The notes: generated by a model not told the origin, from the sequence alone. A stretch of 32,792 bases of DNA from Akkermansia muciniphila (GCA_945878585.1 CAMDXQ010000008.1:1-32792), one strand, 5' to 3'; counted from the stretch's first letter, positions 16,707 to 26,980 are shown. Program-made: numbers and translations.

Positions 16707-18287
16707 TTAAGTCCACCGGGGCAAAAGAAAGTAGGAAAGGCTATCGGTGAGCGCAAGGGCGCTTGCCTCGAGAATATTGCTTGAGACACCCACGGTGCCC
16801 CATTCGCGGGTTCCGTCGCTTGATTCCACCAGAACCCGAATCCGGGCGGCGGTACCCCCGCGGGAGCTTACAATGCGGACTTTGTAGTCGATCAGCTTCA
16901 TTTTTCGCAGGGAAGGAAAGGCCGGGAGGAGCGCTTTACGAAGTGCAGCATCGAGGGCGTTCACAGGTCCGTCTCCCTTGGCAGAAGTTTTTTGAATCTT
17001 TTTTCCGATGCGGACGGAGATCGTGGCGTGACTGGTTTCACGGGCCGAGGGACGGGCCCGGACCACCTCCACTTTGTAGGACTCGATCTGAAAAGGGGCA
17101 GGGATCTTTTCGAGAGACCGGCGAACCAGGAGCTCGAAGGAGGCATCGGCTGCCTCAAATTCGTAGCCGTCTTTTTCCAGCTTTTTTATTTTTGCAAGGA
17201 TGGCGCGGGTTTGCGGGGATTTCTCCTCGACGGCGATGCCAAGTTCGCGGGCCTTCATCATCACATTCGCTCCGCCGGAGAGTTCGCCGACAAGAATCCG
17301 TTGGTGATTCCCCACGCTGGCGGGATCGATGTGCTCGAAACTGGAGGCAATCTTGTTTACGGCGTTGACGTGCATCCCGCCTTTATGGGCAAAGGCGGTA
17401 CGGCCAACAAAAGGGGCGCGGGGATCGTGATGGAGGTTGGCCAGTTCGTCGACAAAAGCGGAAAGTTCGGAAAGTTGTCGGAGATTTCCCTCGGGCAGGA
17501 TTTTTTTTCCGAGTTTGAGTTCGAGAAGGGGTAGGAGAGTGGTGAGATTACAGTTTCCCGTGCGCTCCCCGTACCCGTTCATTGTTCCTTGGACTTGCAA
17601 TGCGCCCTCTTCTACTGCGGCTACAGCATTCGCAACGCCGAGTCCGCAGTCGTTGTGGGTATGGATGCCGACCTTGGTTTTTGGAAAGCGGTTGCGGACA
17701 GTGCGAACCGTGGTGGCGATTTCCGACGGAAGACGACCTCCGTTCGTGTCGCAGAGGACGAGGTAATCGGCTCCTGCTTCGGCGGCAGCTTCCAAAGTGC
17801 GGAGTGCGTATTCGTTGTCGGCGGTGAAGCCGTCGAAGAAGTGTTCTGCATCGTAGATAACCTCACGGCCCTCTTTCTTAAGAAAGGCAACGGAGTCGGC
17901 GATCATACGAAGGTTTTCCGTGGGGGTGGTACGGAGGACTTTTTCGACGTGAAGGAGCCAGCTTTTTCCGAAGATGGTGACTACGGGGGTTTCGGCTTCG
18001 AGGAGGAGTCGGATCTGAGAATCGGCAGAGGCGTCAATGTCGGGGCGGCGGGTGGAGCCGAAAGCGGCGAGTTTGCAGGAACCCCATGAAAGTTTTCCTG
18101 CCTCGGCAAAAAAATCGCGATCCTTGTCGTTGGAACCGGGCCACCCGCCTTCCACATAGTCGAGCCCGTAAGAAGCGAGTCGTTCGGCCAAGCGAAGTTT
18201 GTCGGAAAGGGAAAAGTGGACTCCTTCCGCTTGGGCGCCGTCGCGAAGGGTGGTGTCGTAAATAGTGAGATGGGGGGCAGCGGACAT
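16707..18287 (-). CDS. cimA: Citramalate synthase (LeuA/HMGL-like family)
   Basis: IYDTTLRDGAQAEGVHFSLSDKLRLAERLASYGLDYVEGGWPGSN, HTHNDCGLGVANAVAAVEEGA, NGYGERTGNCNL and a C-terminal LeuA_dimer regulatory domain; CimA-type rather than LeuA. Confidence 0.9.
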   Translation of the reverse strand: MSAAPHLTIYDTTLRDGAQAEGVHFSLSDKLRLAERLASYGLDYVEGGWPGSNDKDRDFFAEAGKLSWGSCKLAAFGSTRRPDIDASADSQIRLLLEAETPVVTIFGKSWLLHVEKVLRTTPTENLRMIADSVAFLKKEGREVIYDAEHFFDGFTADNEYALRTLEAAAEAGADYLVLCDTNGGRLPSEIATTVRTVRNRFPKTKVGIHTHNDCGLGVANAVAAVEEGALQVQGTMNGYGERTGNCNLTTLLPLLELKLGKKILPEGNLRQLSELSAFVDELANLHHDPRAPFVGRTAFAHKGGMHVNAVNKIASSFEHIDPASVGNHQRILVGELSGGANVMMKARELGIAVEEKSPQTRAILAKIKKLEKDGYEFEAADASFELLVRRSLEKIPAPFQIESYKVEVVRARPSARETSHATISVRIGKKIQKTSAKGDGPVNALDAALRKALLPAFPSLRKMKLIDYKVRIVSSRGGTAARIRVLVESSDGTREWGTVGVSSNILEASALALTDSLSYFLLPRWT

Positions 18288-18349
18288 AGAGGGAGATCCT
18301 AACTGGGAATAAAGAGAGGCGAAAGAAGGAAGGAATCGGCTCCGAGGGG

Positions 18350-19693
18350 CTAAACTTGACCGGCACGAAGGTCGGATTCGGCAATTCGGGTGGCGGCCAC
18401 TTTACGAACATGGGCAGCAAAGTCCGGGAACTGTTCAAGAACGAGGGAGAAGGTTTCCCGATCAATCAGGGAGAGGGCACAAAAGGTTTTTGCACGGACA
18501 TCGGCCAAACGGGGGCGATCTGGATCGAGTAGGGCCAGTTCTCCAAAATATTCGCCCTCCCCCAAGGTGGCCACTACGCCTTGTTTCGGGTCCACGACTT
18601 CGACTTCGCCGCGGTTGATAAGGTACATGGCCGAGCCGGGTTCACCGTGGTGAATGATGGTGTCTCCTGGGGTATAGACGACGGAGGTCAGTCCACTGAT
18701 CAAACGGTGGAGGACGGGTGTTTCTGCACCACGAAGCATCGGAATTTGCTCCAAGATATGGCGGTTGAGGAAAAGTCCGACCGACCGGCGCAGGCCAGGG
18801 GAGAGATCCCCAAGGAGGTCATCATGATCATGGCCCAACCCGGTCTGCCAGAGGTATTCATGATATCCGAGGATCTGTTTCTGCAGGGAGTCGGGCATAT
18901 TTTTGTATTTCATGAGGGTGTTCAATCGTTCGATTTTTGAATCAAAAGCGGCCCGAGCGCTGTCGGAGCGTGAGATGAGCGAAGCCACGTTCGCCACGAC
19001 GGTGGCATAGAGACCTGCCCCGAGAATCATGGCCAGCATGGTATAGATCATCTGAGGTTCAGTTTTTGGGGTGATATCGCCAAATCCGGTTGTCGAAACG
19101 GTGGTGACCGACCAGTAGAGAGCTCGGATGTAGGTATGGCCGGCGGTGAGACCGTGGGTCACTCCATCTACGGCGATCCACCCACAGGCAAGAAGGTGAA
19201 TGACCAGAGTGATCCAAAGAAGGAATACAGTGAGTCGTCGGGCAATGAAAAATCGGGAGGGAGTGCGGACAAAATCCTTGCTGAAGACCACGACGCGGGC
19301 CAACCGGAAGAGGCAAAGAAAGGAGATGGGCTCCGACCAGACTCCTTGGGGAAGGAAAAGATTGCTGATGAAACCCCATGGTAGGGACCCAATGAGATCC
19401 CAGAAAAAGTAGGTCTCTAGATAATGAAGGCGGGCCTGCTTTCCGTGCAGAGTGCCGCGTGCTGTGGAAACAGGGCGTTGGAAGCGGAGTAGAATATCGA
19501 ATATTAAAAGGAGGGAAGTCGTGAGGTTTACACTGAGTACCAAAAGGGGGGCTGACTGAAGAAATTTGAGTGCGACGATGGCCGGGAGTTCGACGCTGCG
19601 AAAAACAGCCACAGAAACGACCAGCCAATCCAAGAACTTCCAGAACCAAGAGGTCCCTTCGGAAAGCGTAATTTTAGTTTCCTTCGATTTCAT
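18350..19693 (-). CDS. Cyclic-nucleotide-gated (CNG/HCN/KAT-like) potassium channel
   Basis: Six-TM architecture, pore YWSVTTVSTTGFGDITP, C-linker-like SKIERLNTLMKYKNMPDSLQKQILGYHEYLW, C-terminal cNMP-binding domain with GEGEYFGELALLDPDRPRLADVRA. Confidence 0.9.
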   Translation of the reverse strand: MKSKETKITLSEGTSWFWKFLDWLVVSVAVFRSVELPAIVALKFLQSAPLLVLSVNLTTSLLLIFDILLRFQRPVSTARGTLHGKQARLHYLETYFFWDLIGSLPWGFISNLFLPQGVWSEPISFLCLFRLARVVVFSKDFVRTPSRFFIARRLTVFLLWITLVIHLLACGWIAVDGVTHGLTAGHTYIRALYWSVTTVSTTGFGDITPKTEPQMIYTMLAMILGAGLYATVVANVASLISRSDSARAAFDSKIERLNTLMKYKNMPDSLQKQILGYHEYLWQTGLGHDHDDLLGDLSPGLRRSVGLFLNRHILEQIPMLRGAETPVLHRLISGLTSVVYTPGDTIIHHGEPGSAMYLINRGEVEVVDPKQGVVATLGEGEYFGELALLDPDRPRLADVRAKTFCALSLIDRETFSLVLEQFPDFAAHVRKVAATRIAESDLRAGQV

Positions 19694-19936
19694 GAAAGCG
19701 CCTGAGGATACTGTCCCTTTTTATCTGAAAAACAGATGCAAATAGAGCTGATTTTTATAGGAGATAGTCAACTAGGTGGCTGATTCCATAAGTAATTGAT
19801 AGTCATAGTAATTTAGTTTTTTTTGCTTGAACTTTTTTGGCATCAAGTTGTCTAAATTCTCCAATGGCGAAAATAATATTTTGGGGTAAGTTTGGGAAGA
19901 GGAATTTAAAGAAATCAAGCAATATGTAAGTTCATA

Positions 19937-22900
19937 ATGAATAGATACTTAAAAATCTTTTCAGGGTTGATTTTGCTGGCTCTTTTTGGTGCCTTTTTTC
20001 TTTTCTTTGCTTGGAGCGAAAAAAAGTTTCCAAATCAGATAAACAAAGTCCCGGTCGCGACTCATGAGAAACCCAAGACCGATGATCCTCATTTACAAGA
20101 ATCGAAAAAAGATGCTCCGCAAAGTTCCGGTGTCGCCTCCTTACCCGGAACAACAACCCCCAACACGCAACTTTCCTTCGTTAAGGCGGATGGCTCACCC
20201 CTACCGAATGTCATTTATCTGAATGCGGGACCGATTGATACGGATCTACCGGGGACAAAGGCCCGGCGACAACCCTTGGCCTACTTTTCGGGAAAGCAGC
20301 TTCAGTTGATCCAGTGGAATGGACCGGTACAAGCGGGGTGGATCGATGAATTGAATCGCCTCGGCGTCGAGATCATTGATTACATTCCAGAGAATGCTTT
20401 CTTGGTCTACGGCGACTGGAAAGTTTTGAGCGCCATGCAAAAAAAGATGGCAGACAAGGATTATGTTCGGTGGGAGGGCTCCTATCGGCCGACGGATAAG
20501 ATCCAGCCTGGCGCATTGGACGCAAGTCGAGAGGAGCCCGATCTTTTTGCGGTACAGATGGTGCTCAACCCGCAGTCCAATCCCGAAACCTTAAAAACCA
20601 TCCGTTCCCTTCAGATTTCTGAAACCATTAAGGAAGAACCTGCTGGAAAGTACTATAATGTCATCACTCGTTTGCCTCCGGTAAAGATTGCCAATCTAGC
20701 AGAGCGACCAGACATCATTTCCATCGGACCCTACACCATCCCAAAAATGTTTTGTGAGCGTCAAGCCATCATCATGACGGGTCAGTTGAATGGAAATGTT
20801 CCAGTGCTGGGGTCTGGGTACCTGACTTGGCTAGCTGGAAAAGGTTTTACTCAAGCGCAGTTTGACGCCTCGGGTCTTGTGGTTGACGTGACGGACTCCC
20901 CAATCGACAACGGCACAGTGAGCCCCAATCACTTCGCCTTATATAAAGGCGGCGATATCGTGAATGCATCAAGGATGGTTTATTCGCGTTTGGAGGGAAC
21001 GGCGAATTCAGGGAGCCGCACTCAAGCAGTCGACGGGCACGGAAATCTGAATGCCCATATCATTGGGGGGCAGGTCAACATGAACACGTCGCCCCATATG
21101 GACTCTTCTGGATTTCATTTTGGGATGGGGATCTGTCCTTTTGTCAAAGTGGGTGGATCGATCATTTTTGACACCAGTTTTTTCACGAACCCGAATTATC
21201 CCAATCTGGCGGCACGGGCCTACCGGGACGGAGTGAGGATCAGTTGTAACTCATGGGGAGCAGACACGGCAGGAGCCTACGATTTGGATGCACAGAGCTA
21301 CGATGCGTTGGTACGGGATGCCCAGCCGACGGGTTCGGCTGTGGCTACGGCTGGCAACCAGCAGGTGACCTTTGTTTTTGCGGCCGGGAATGCCGGATCC
21401 GGGGCTAAGACCGTGGGGTCGCCTGGAACGGCGAAGAATGTGATCACGGTCGGTGCAGCAGAAAATGTTCAAGCATTTGGCGGTGCGGACAGCAGCGGGG
21501 TAGCCGACTCCGGGGCGGATAGTGCGAACGACATCATTGATTTCTCAAGCCGAGGTCCTTGCTCGGACAGCCGAGCCAAGCCGGATATTGTCGCGCCAGG
21601 AACTCATATTTCAGGCGGTGTGCCTCAGGCAGTGAAGACCATGAGTGGAACGGGAACCAAATTGTCTGTTTTTGACGGGTCTGGAGTAAGTGGAGGGGTG
21701 AGCAGCATCTATTTCCCATCGGCTGGACAGCAGTTTTACACTGCCTCTTCCGGAACGAGCCACTCCACTCCCGGAGTCGCGGGAGGGGCAGCGCTCGTTT
21801 ATCAGTGGTTTTTGAACCGAGGATCTGCCGCACCTAGTCCTGCGATGGTGAAGGGGTTTATGATGAATTCTGCCCGTTATATGTCGGGAGTTTTCGCCAA
21901 CGATAATCTTTATTCCAACAACCAGGGAATGGGTATGGTGAATTTGGAAACCTCGTTCGATGGTGTTCCACGTCTGTTGAGGGATCAAGTGACGGCGGAT
22001 CTTTTTACGGCTACCGGACAAAGCCGGACTTGGACGGGGACCGTGACTTCCACAGGAAAGCCGTTCCGGGTGACAGTGGCGTGGACGGATGCGCCAGGGT
22101 CAACCACGGGAAATGCTTATAAAAACAATCTCGATTTGACCGTGGTCGTGAATGGGACGACATACAAAGGAAATGTTTTTACTGGGGCCAATTCGACTTC
22201 CGGTGGGGTGGCTGATGCCAGGAACAATGTGGAAAGCGTGTTTTTGCCTGCGGGTACGAGCGGAAATGTGGCAATCACCGTCGCCGCGACGAACATCAAC
22301 TCGGACGGGGTGCCGAACTACGGGACAACGGTGGATCAAGACTTTGCTTTGGTTGCCTATAACTTTGCGGAAGGGAATCCAGCTCCGACCGTTGTCATGA
22401 CCGCTCCGACAGAGGGTACAACCGTGCTACCCAATGCTCCGGTGACATTAACTGCTACGGCGACTGATCTGACTCTGACAGGTTCGGCAGGAGTAGTGAG
22501 CAAAGTGGAATTCTTTGATGGTACAACTTCCTTGGGTTCCGTGAGTTCTGCCCCTTATTTGGTCGTATGGACTCCAACAGTCAGCGGAGTGCATGTCCTC
22601 ACCGCGAAAGCGACCGACAGTGAAAACGCGGTGGGAATTTCCCCCGCCGTGAACCTGAGGGTTTTGTCGGAAAGCGGGCAACCAACTTTGACCTCCTTCT
22701 CGCCAACCAGCGGAGTAGCTGGAAGCTTGGTGACCATTTCAGGCGATAACTTTGCGGTCGGAGCGGGCACTTCCGTGAAGTTTAATGGGGTGGACGCCGC
22801 ATTCACGGTCAATTCCTTGAATCAGATCACGGCAACGGTGCCCGCCTCAGCCACCACTGGAGTAATCACCGTGGCCACGGCTTATGGGACTGTGGTCAGT

Positions 22901-25858
22901 TTGGGGAACTATACGGTTGTACCGATTGTGTTGAGTGAAGATTTCTCGGCGTTAACGGCAGGAGATAATACGACGACCAGCGGGTCATCTACAGCGTGGA
23001 CGGGAGACACTTTGTTCCCGACCGTGGTGAGAGCATATCAGGCAGGTGGTGCGGTGAAGCTTGGGACGAGTAATGTCATTGGATCGATTACCAGTAAGAC
23101 CTTGGATTTGAGTAGTGGGCCTTTCGACGTGAGTTTTGATGTCAAAGGGTGGAATTCGGCAGGTGAGATCACTGTGACCGCAAATGGCCAAACACAAAAT
23201 GTGACATACACGAGCATTATGAGTGGAAGTTTCGAAACCAAGATTTTGCGTTTTTCGGCCGGTACGGCAAATACTGTGATTACTCTCTCAACCACTAGCG
23301 CAACGAAGAGGGCTTTTTTGGATAACATCATTGTGACGAAAGCGGCCTCGGCTGTCAGTGCGCCTGTAATCAGCAGCTCCCTGACACAGACGGGGACGGT
23401 GGGTGCCACGTTTAATTATCAGATCACGAGCTCTGGAAGCCCGACCTCTTATGGAGCTGCAGGTTTACCTGAGGGACTTGGCATCAACACATCGACGGGA
23501 GCAATCACAGGAACTCCGACTGTGACGGGAACCTCGAATGTGACGATTTCCGCAACGAATGGTTCGGGAACAGGAACGGCCACATTGGTGATTACGGTGA
23601 ACTCATCAGCTTCAGCTCCTGTCATTAGCAGTTCCCTGACACAGTCCGGCCAGGTGGGAAGCATATTTAATTATCAGATCACCGCTTCTGGAAGCCCAAC
23701 CTCCTATGGAGCAACAGGGTTGCCCGTGGGATTGAGCGTCAGCACATCCACTGGGGCAATCACAGGAATTCCGACAGTGGCGGGAACATCAAATGTGACG
23801 ATTTCTGCAACGAACGGATCGGGAACAGGAACGGCCACCCTGGTCATCACGGTGAATCCGAGCAGTGGTGGAGTCACAACTTTACTAAGTGAGGATTTTT
23901 CATCACTCACGACAGGAAGTGAGGCATCACCTTCGACAGTTGAGGTCACGAGCAACCTAACAGCTAACTTTCCAGCATCCATAAAGGCTTTTTCCGCTGG
24001 AGGTAAAGTGAAACTGGGAAACAGCAGTTTGGCTGGTTCCGTAACAAGCAAAACGCTGGATTTAAGTGCGAATGGGGGTGTTTTCAATGTCAGCTTTGAT
24101 GTGAAGGGTTGGACGACTGTAGAAGGTTCAATCAAGGTAACAGTCGGTTCTCTCGCGCCTCAAACAGTTGCCTACAATGCCACGATGTCGTCTGCCTCAT
24201 ATGAGACCAAGACTCTAAACTTTACAGGTGGGCAGGCTAATTCGACGGTTAAAATTGAGACAACCGCGAAACGCGCTTTTATTGATAATGTGATTGTAGC
24301 CACCTCGGGCTCATCCTCGGCACCTGCAGTCAGTGTGAGTGGAACGCTGTCGGCAGTGAACACGACGTATGGAACTGCATCCCCGGTACCGACCAGTTTC
24401 ACAGTCTCCGGTTCAAATCTGACGGAAGGGATTTTGATCAATGCGCCATCGGGTTATGAAGTCTCCCAGACGCCGGGAGGTGCTTCTGGTTACGCCCCCA
24501 CGCAGACGGTAGGTACGGCAGGGACAGTGTCGGGGACAACGATTTATGCGCGCTTGCAGGCGACGGCCCCCGTGGGCACGTATTCCGGAAATATCACTTG
24601 CAACAGTGCCGGATCGGCCGGAGCCATTTTAGCCACGGTGGAAAGTTCTGTGGCAAAGAAGCAGCTTACGATCAGCGGTCTTGTTGGGTTGGATAAAGAG
24701 TATGATGCAACTAATTCAGCAGGAGTTACTGGAACGCCAACTTACCTCGGATTAGTCAACGGAGATGTCTTCAGTGTAACAGGGGTCCCCACCGCCACTT
24801 TTGCAGACAAAAATGTGGGAATAAACAAAGCCGTGACCACCTCAGGATTTACCGACCCAAATGGAAACTATACAGTCACGGCTCCGACGGTGACGGCCAG
24901 TATCACGCCCAAAGAGGTAGTCATCTTGGGGTTAAGCGGGGTTAATAAAACCTATGATGGAACGTCTTCAGGCGCCTTGAGCGGAACGGCTAGCTTGTTG
25001 GGGGTTGAGGCAGCAGATCAGCCAAGTGTGATATTGGGTGGAACTCCATTGGTTTCGTTTGTCAGCGCCAATGCCAGCCCAGCGGTAGAAATGGTGATCT
25101 CCGGATACTCGTTGAACGGTGCAGAAGCAGCGAATTATATATTAATCCAGCCGATCGGTTTGGCAGCGGATATCACTCCGAAGCCGGCCACGATTGTGGC
25201 GAATGACCTTTTCAAGGTTAGTGGTACAACGCTGGTTTTAGGAGCAGGCCAGACAGAATTCACCTCAAGTGGCCTGGTCAGCGGCGAACGAATCGGCTCG
25301 GTGACGCTAATGGCGAGTGGGGGAACGGAAGCGGGTGCACCCCGAGGTATCTATTCCATCACCCCCTCTCATCCCGTGGCTGCGATCACCATTCCTTCGA
25401 ACACATTTCGTGAGGGGAACTATGAGATGACCTACACTCAAGGAAGCTTGAGTGTGATTGATTCTCCGACGACTATCACTCTTTCGGATTGGGCGGATCA
25501 AAATGGTCTTACCGGGGTAGATGCCTTGCCTGATTCGGATCCTGACAAGGATGGAATGTCCAATTTGATGGAGTACTATCTAGGACTTAGTCCAAACAGT
25601 TCTTCAGGTTCAGGAGGAATGTTCAGCCTCTCTAGGGGACTAAATAACACAGTTTCATTAACTTATCGTAGAGCCAAGGGCGTCAGCGGGGTGTCGGCTG
25701 AGGTACAAGCCACCGGGGACCTTTTCAGTATTTGGGGAACGAGTGGGGTGAAGGAAACAGTGGTGGATAAGGGCACTTACGAAGAGGTGACGGCTACGGT
25801 GACAAATGCACCGGGTGAGACGAAAAAGTATATGCGGTTGAGGGTGACTGCGCCGTAG
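19937..25858 (+). CDS. Large secreted S8-family (subtilisin-like) serine peptidase with Ig-like, IPT/TIG, putative-Ig and MBG/YDG-type domains
   Basis: 1973 aa; N-terminal hydrophobic segment; subtilase Asp (VVDVTDSPIDNG), His (DGHGNLNAHIIGG), oxyanion Asn (FAAGNAGSG) and Ser (SGTSHSTPGVAGG); then Ig-like, IPT/TIG, two putative-Ig repeats, KxYDxT-type MBG/YDG repeats and a DSDPDKDGMSNLMEYYLGLSP C-terminal segment. Confidence 0.9.
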   Translation: MNRYLKIFSGLILLALFGAFFLFFAWSEKKFPNQINKVPVATHEKPKTDDPHLQESKKDAPQSSGVASLPGTTTPNTQLSFVKADGSPLPNVIYLNAGPIDTDLPGTKARRQPLAYFSGKQLQLIQWNGPVQAGWIDELNRLGVEIIDYIPENAFLVYGDWKVLSAMQKKMADKDYVRWEGSYRPTDKIQPGALDASREEPDLFAVQMVLNPQSNPETLKTIRSLQISETIKEEPAGKYYNVITRLPPVKIANLAERPDIISIGPYTIPKMFCERQAIIMTGQLNGNVPVLGSGYLTWLAGKGFTQAQFDASGLVVDVTDSPIDNGTVSPNHFALYKGGDIVNASRMVYSRLEGTANSGSRTQAVDGHGNLNAHIIGGQVNMNTSPHMDSSGFHFGMGICPFVKVGGSIIFDTSFFTNPNYPNLAARAYRDGVRISCNSWGADTAGAYDLDAQSYDALVRDAQPTGSAVATAGNQQVTFVFAAGNAGSGAKTVGSPGTAKNVITVGAAENVQAFGGADSSGVADSGADSANDIIDFSSRGPCSDSRAKPDIVAPGTHISGGVPQAVKTMSGTGTKLSVFDGSGVSGGVSSIYFPSAGQQFYTASSGTSHSTPGVAGGAALVYQWFLNRGSAAPSPAMVKGFMMNSARYMSGVFANDNLYSNNQGMGMVNLETSFDGVPRLLRDQVTADLFTATGQSRTWTGTVTSTGKPFRVTVAWTDAPGSTTGNAYKNNLDLTVVVNGTTYKGNVFTGANSTSGGVADARNNVESVFLPAGTSGNVAITVAATNINSDGVPNYGTTVDQDFALVAYNFAEGNPAPTVVMTAPTEGTTVLPNAPVTLTATATDLTLTGSAGVVSKVEFFDGTTSLGSVSSAPYLVVWTPTVSGVHVLTAKATDSENAVGISPAVNLRVLSESGQPTLTSFSPTSGVAGSLVTISGDNFAVGAGTSVKFNGVDAAFTVNSLNQITATVPASATTGVITVATAYGTVVSLGNYTVVPIVLSEDFSALTAGDNTTTSGSSTAWTGDTLFPTVVRAYQAGGAVKLGTSNVIGSITSKTLDLSSGPFDVSFDVKGWNSAGEITVTANGQTQNVTYTSIMSGSFETKILRFSAGTANTVITLSTTSATKRAFLDNIIVTKAASAVSAPVISSSLTQTGTVGATFNYQITSSGSPTSYGAAGLPEGLGINTSTGAITGTPTVTGTSNVTISATNGSGTGTATLVITVNSSASAPVISSSLTQSGQVGSIFNYQITASGSPTSYGATGLPVGLSVSTSTGAITGIPTVAGTSNVTISATNGSGTGTATLVITVNPSSGGVTTLLSEDFSSLTTGSEASPSTVEVTSNLTANFPASIKAFSAGGKVKLGNSSLAGSVTSKTLDLSANGGVFNVSFDVKGWTTVEGSIKVTVGSLAPQTVAYNATMSSASYETKTLNFTGGQANSTVKIETTAKRAFIDNVIVATSGSSSAPAVSVSGTLSAVNTTYGTASPVPTSFTVSGSNLTEGILINAPSGYEVSQTPGGASGYAPTQTVGTAGTVSGTTIYARLQATAPVGTYSGNITCNSAGSAGAILATVESSVAKKQLTISGLVGLDKEYDATNSAGVTGTPTYLGLVNGDVFSVTGVPTATFADKNVGINKAVTTSGFTDPNGNYTVTAPTVTASITPKEVVILGLSGVNKTYDGTSSGALSGTASLLGVEAADQPSVILGGTPLVSFVSANASPAVEMVISGYSLNGAEAANYILIQPIGLAADITPKPATIVANDLFKVSGTTLVLGAGQTEFTSSGLVSGERIGSVTLMASGGTEAGAPRGIYSITPSHPVAAITIPSNTFREGNYEMTYTQGSLSVIDSPTTITLSDWADQNGLTGVDALPDSDPDKDGMSNLMEYYLGLSPNSSSGSGGMFSLSRGLNNTVSLTYRRAKGVSGVSAEVQATGDLFSIWGTSGVKETVVDKGTYEEVTATVTNAPGETKKYMRLRVTAP
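23360..23860 (+). repeat. Two in-frame tandem copies (period 255 nt/85 aa) of a putative-Ig domain
   Basis: Copy 1 about 23360-23605 (APVISSSLTQTGTVGATFNYQITSSGSPTSYGAAGLPEG...) and copy 2 about 23615-23860 (APVISSSLTQSGQVGSIFNYQITASGSPTSYGATGLPVG...) are near-identical at protein and high-identity at DNA level. Confidence 0.9.
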
Positions 25859-25963
25859 GGCGTGTTGCTTTCCTAACGGTTAGGGGAGGTGGGTTGGTAA
25901 GTTTTGGAGATTTGATTTACCCCTTGAATGACAGGGGGGCCTGAAAAGATGGTGGGGCGGGTA

Positions 25964-26980
25964 TTAATCCCGTTGCTCGGCGGGGACGGGGAGAATGATT
26001 GATTCGGGTTCGGGATCGGGCTGGGAGGCCATACGTGCTTTGATTCGATGCTGAGAGATCAGAACGACATCCTTTACGAGTCCAAGTTTTTCGAAAATCC
26101 AAATCAACCAGGCCGAGGAATCAGGCTGAGTCCAGTGCATGCCGTGGCGGGCAGAACGCGGAAAGGCGTGGTGGTTGTTGTGCCAGCCCTCGCCCATGGC
26201 AAGCAGACCGAACAGCCAATTGTTTCGGCTGGCATCGGTAGTTTCAAACGAGCGCTTTCCAAAGGTGTGACAGATCGAATTGACCGACCAGGTGATGTGC
26301 TGGTTTAGAAAAAGGCGAACAAATCCGCCCCAAACCAGACCCCCGAATGAGCCAAGAAGGACCGATTGCCCGAAGTAGCCAGCGGTTAGTCCGCCAATGG
26401 CGGTAGGGATGAGAAGGCCGGTAAAGACCCAGAGCCACCAGGTGTTGTTGATGGCAACAATGATGGGATCTTTCAAAAGTGCGGGAGCGTAGCGTTGGAT
26501 GTCAGGTTTGAAATTGTCGAGGATCCATCCCGCGTGGGCGTGCCAGAGGCTTTTCAGGGGGCTATGTGGATCTTCCTCTTCGTCCGAATTGGCATGGTGT
26601 TGGACGTGGGTGGCGGCCCAGTGAAGGGCTGGGCCCTGCATGGCCATTGAGCCACAGATGAGAAGGAAAGTTTTCAGCCAAGGATGAGCCTGAAAGCTTT
26701 TATGGGTCAGCATTCGATGGTAGCCGAGGGTGATTCCGTAGCCGCAAAGGGTGAAAAAAGTGAGAAGAAGGGCGAGATCGACCCAGGTCACGTACGAGTT
26801 CCATAGAAGGAAAATTGCGGAAACGATTCCAAAAATGGGCAGCCAAACCAGAGCCAAAAGGATGAGCTTGGTCAGGGGAGTCGTTGCGTGAGCGTGGGAG
26901 ATGGACGAGGACAAGGAACTAGTATGGTTCAGAATATGTATGGGGGCAAGTCTGGGGGTAAATTTTCTTCGATACGTCAC
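25964..26980 (-). CDS. Membrane fatty-acid desaturase (acyl-CoA delta-9 type)
   Basis: Three His boxes: HRMLTH, HVQHHANSDEEEDPHSP, GWHNNHHAFPRSARHG; multiple TM segments. Confidence 0.93.
   Translation of the reverse strand: MTYRRKFTPRLAPIHILNHTSSLSSSISHAHATTPLTKLILLALVWLPIFGIVSAIFLLWNSYVTWVDLALLLTFFTLCGYGITLGYHRMLTHKSFQAHPWLKTFLLICGSMAMQGPALHWAATHVQHHANSDEEEDPHSPLKSLWHAHAGWILDNFKPDIQRYAPALLKDPIIVAINNTWWLWVFTGLLIPTAIGGLTAGYFGQSVLLGSFGGLVWGGFVRLFLNQHITWSVNSICHTFGKRSFETTDASRNNWLFGLLAMGEGWHNNHHAFPRSARHGMHWTQPDSSAWLIWIFEKLGLVKDVVLISQHRIKARMASQPDPEPESIILPVPAEQRD

Noticed and set aside
19800-19930. Sigma70-like promoter (TTGAAC ... TCTAAAT) upstream of the giant subtilase gene
   Set aside because: AT-rich region is compatible with a promoter, but the -10 match is weak and no single pair stands out.
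23360-23860. Possible CRISPR-like direct repeat
   Set aside because: Only two copies of a 255-nt in-frame protein domain repeat; no short repeat-spacer structure.
23038-24441. Minus-strand ORFs opposite the subtilase repeats (123, 71, 143 and 89 aa)
   Set aside because: Similar repeated peptides (e.g. VPVPxPFVAEIVTF) arise from the antisense of the tandem repeats; not independent genes.
25872-25884. CCTAAC-G-GTTAGG palindrome after the giant gene as a terminator
   Set aside because: 1-nt loop is sterically unfavourable and no T-tract follows; insufficient support to call a terminator.
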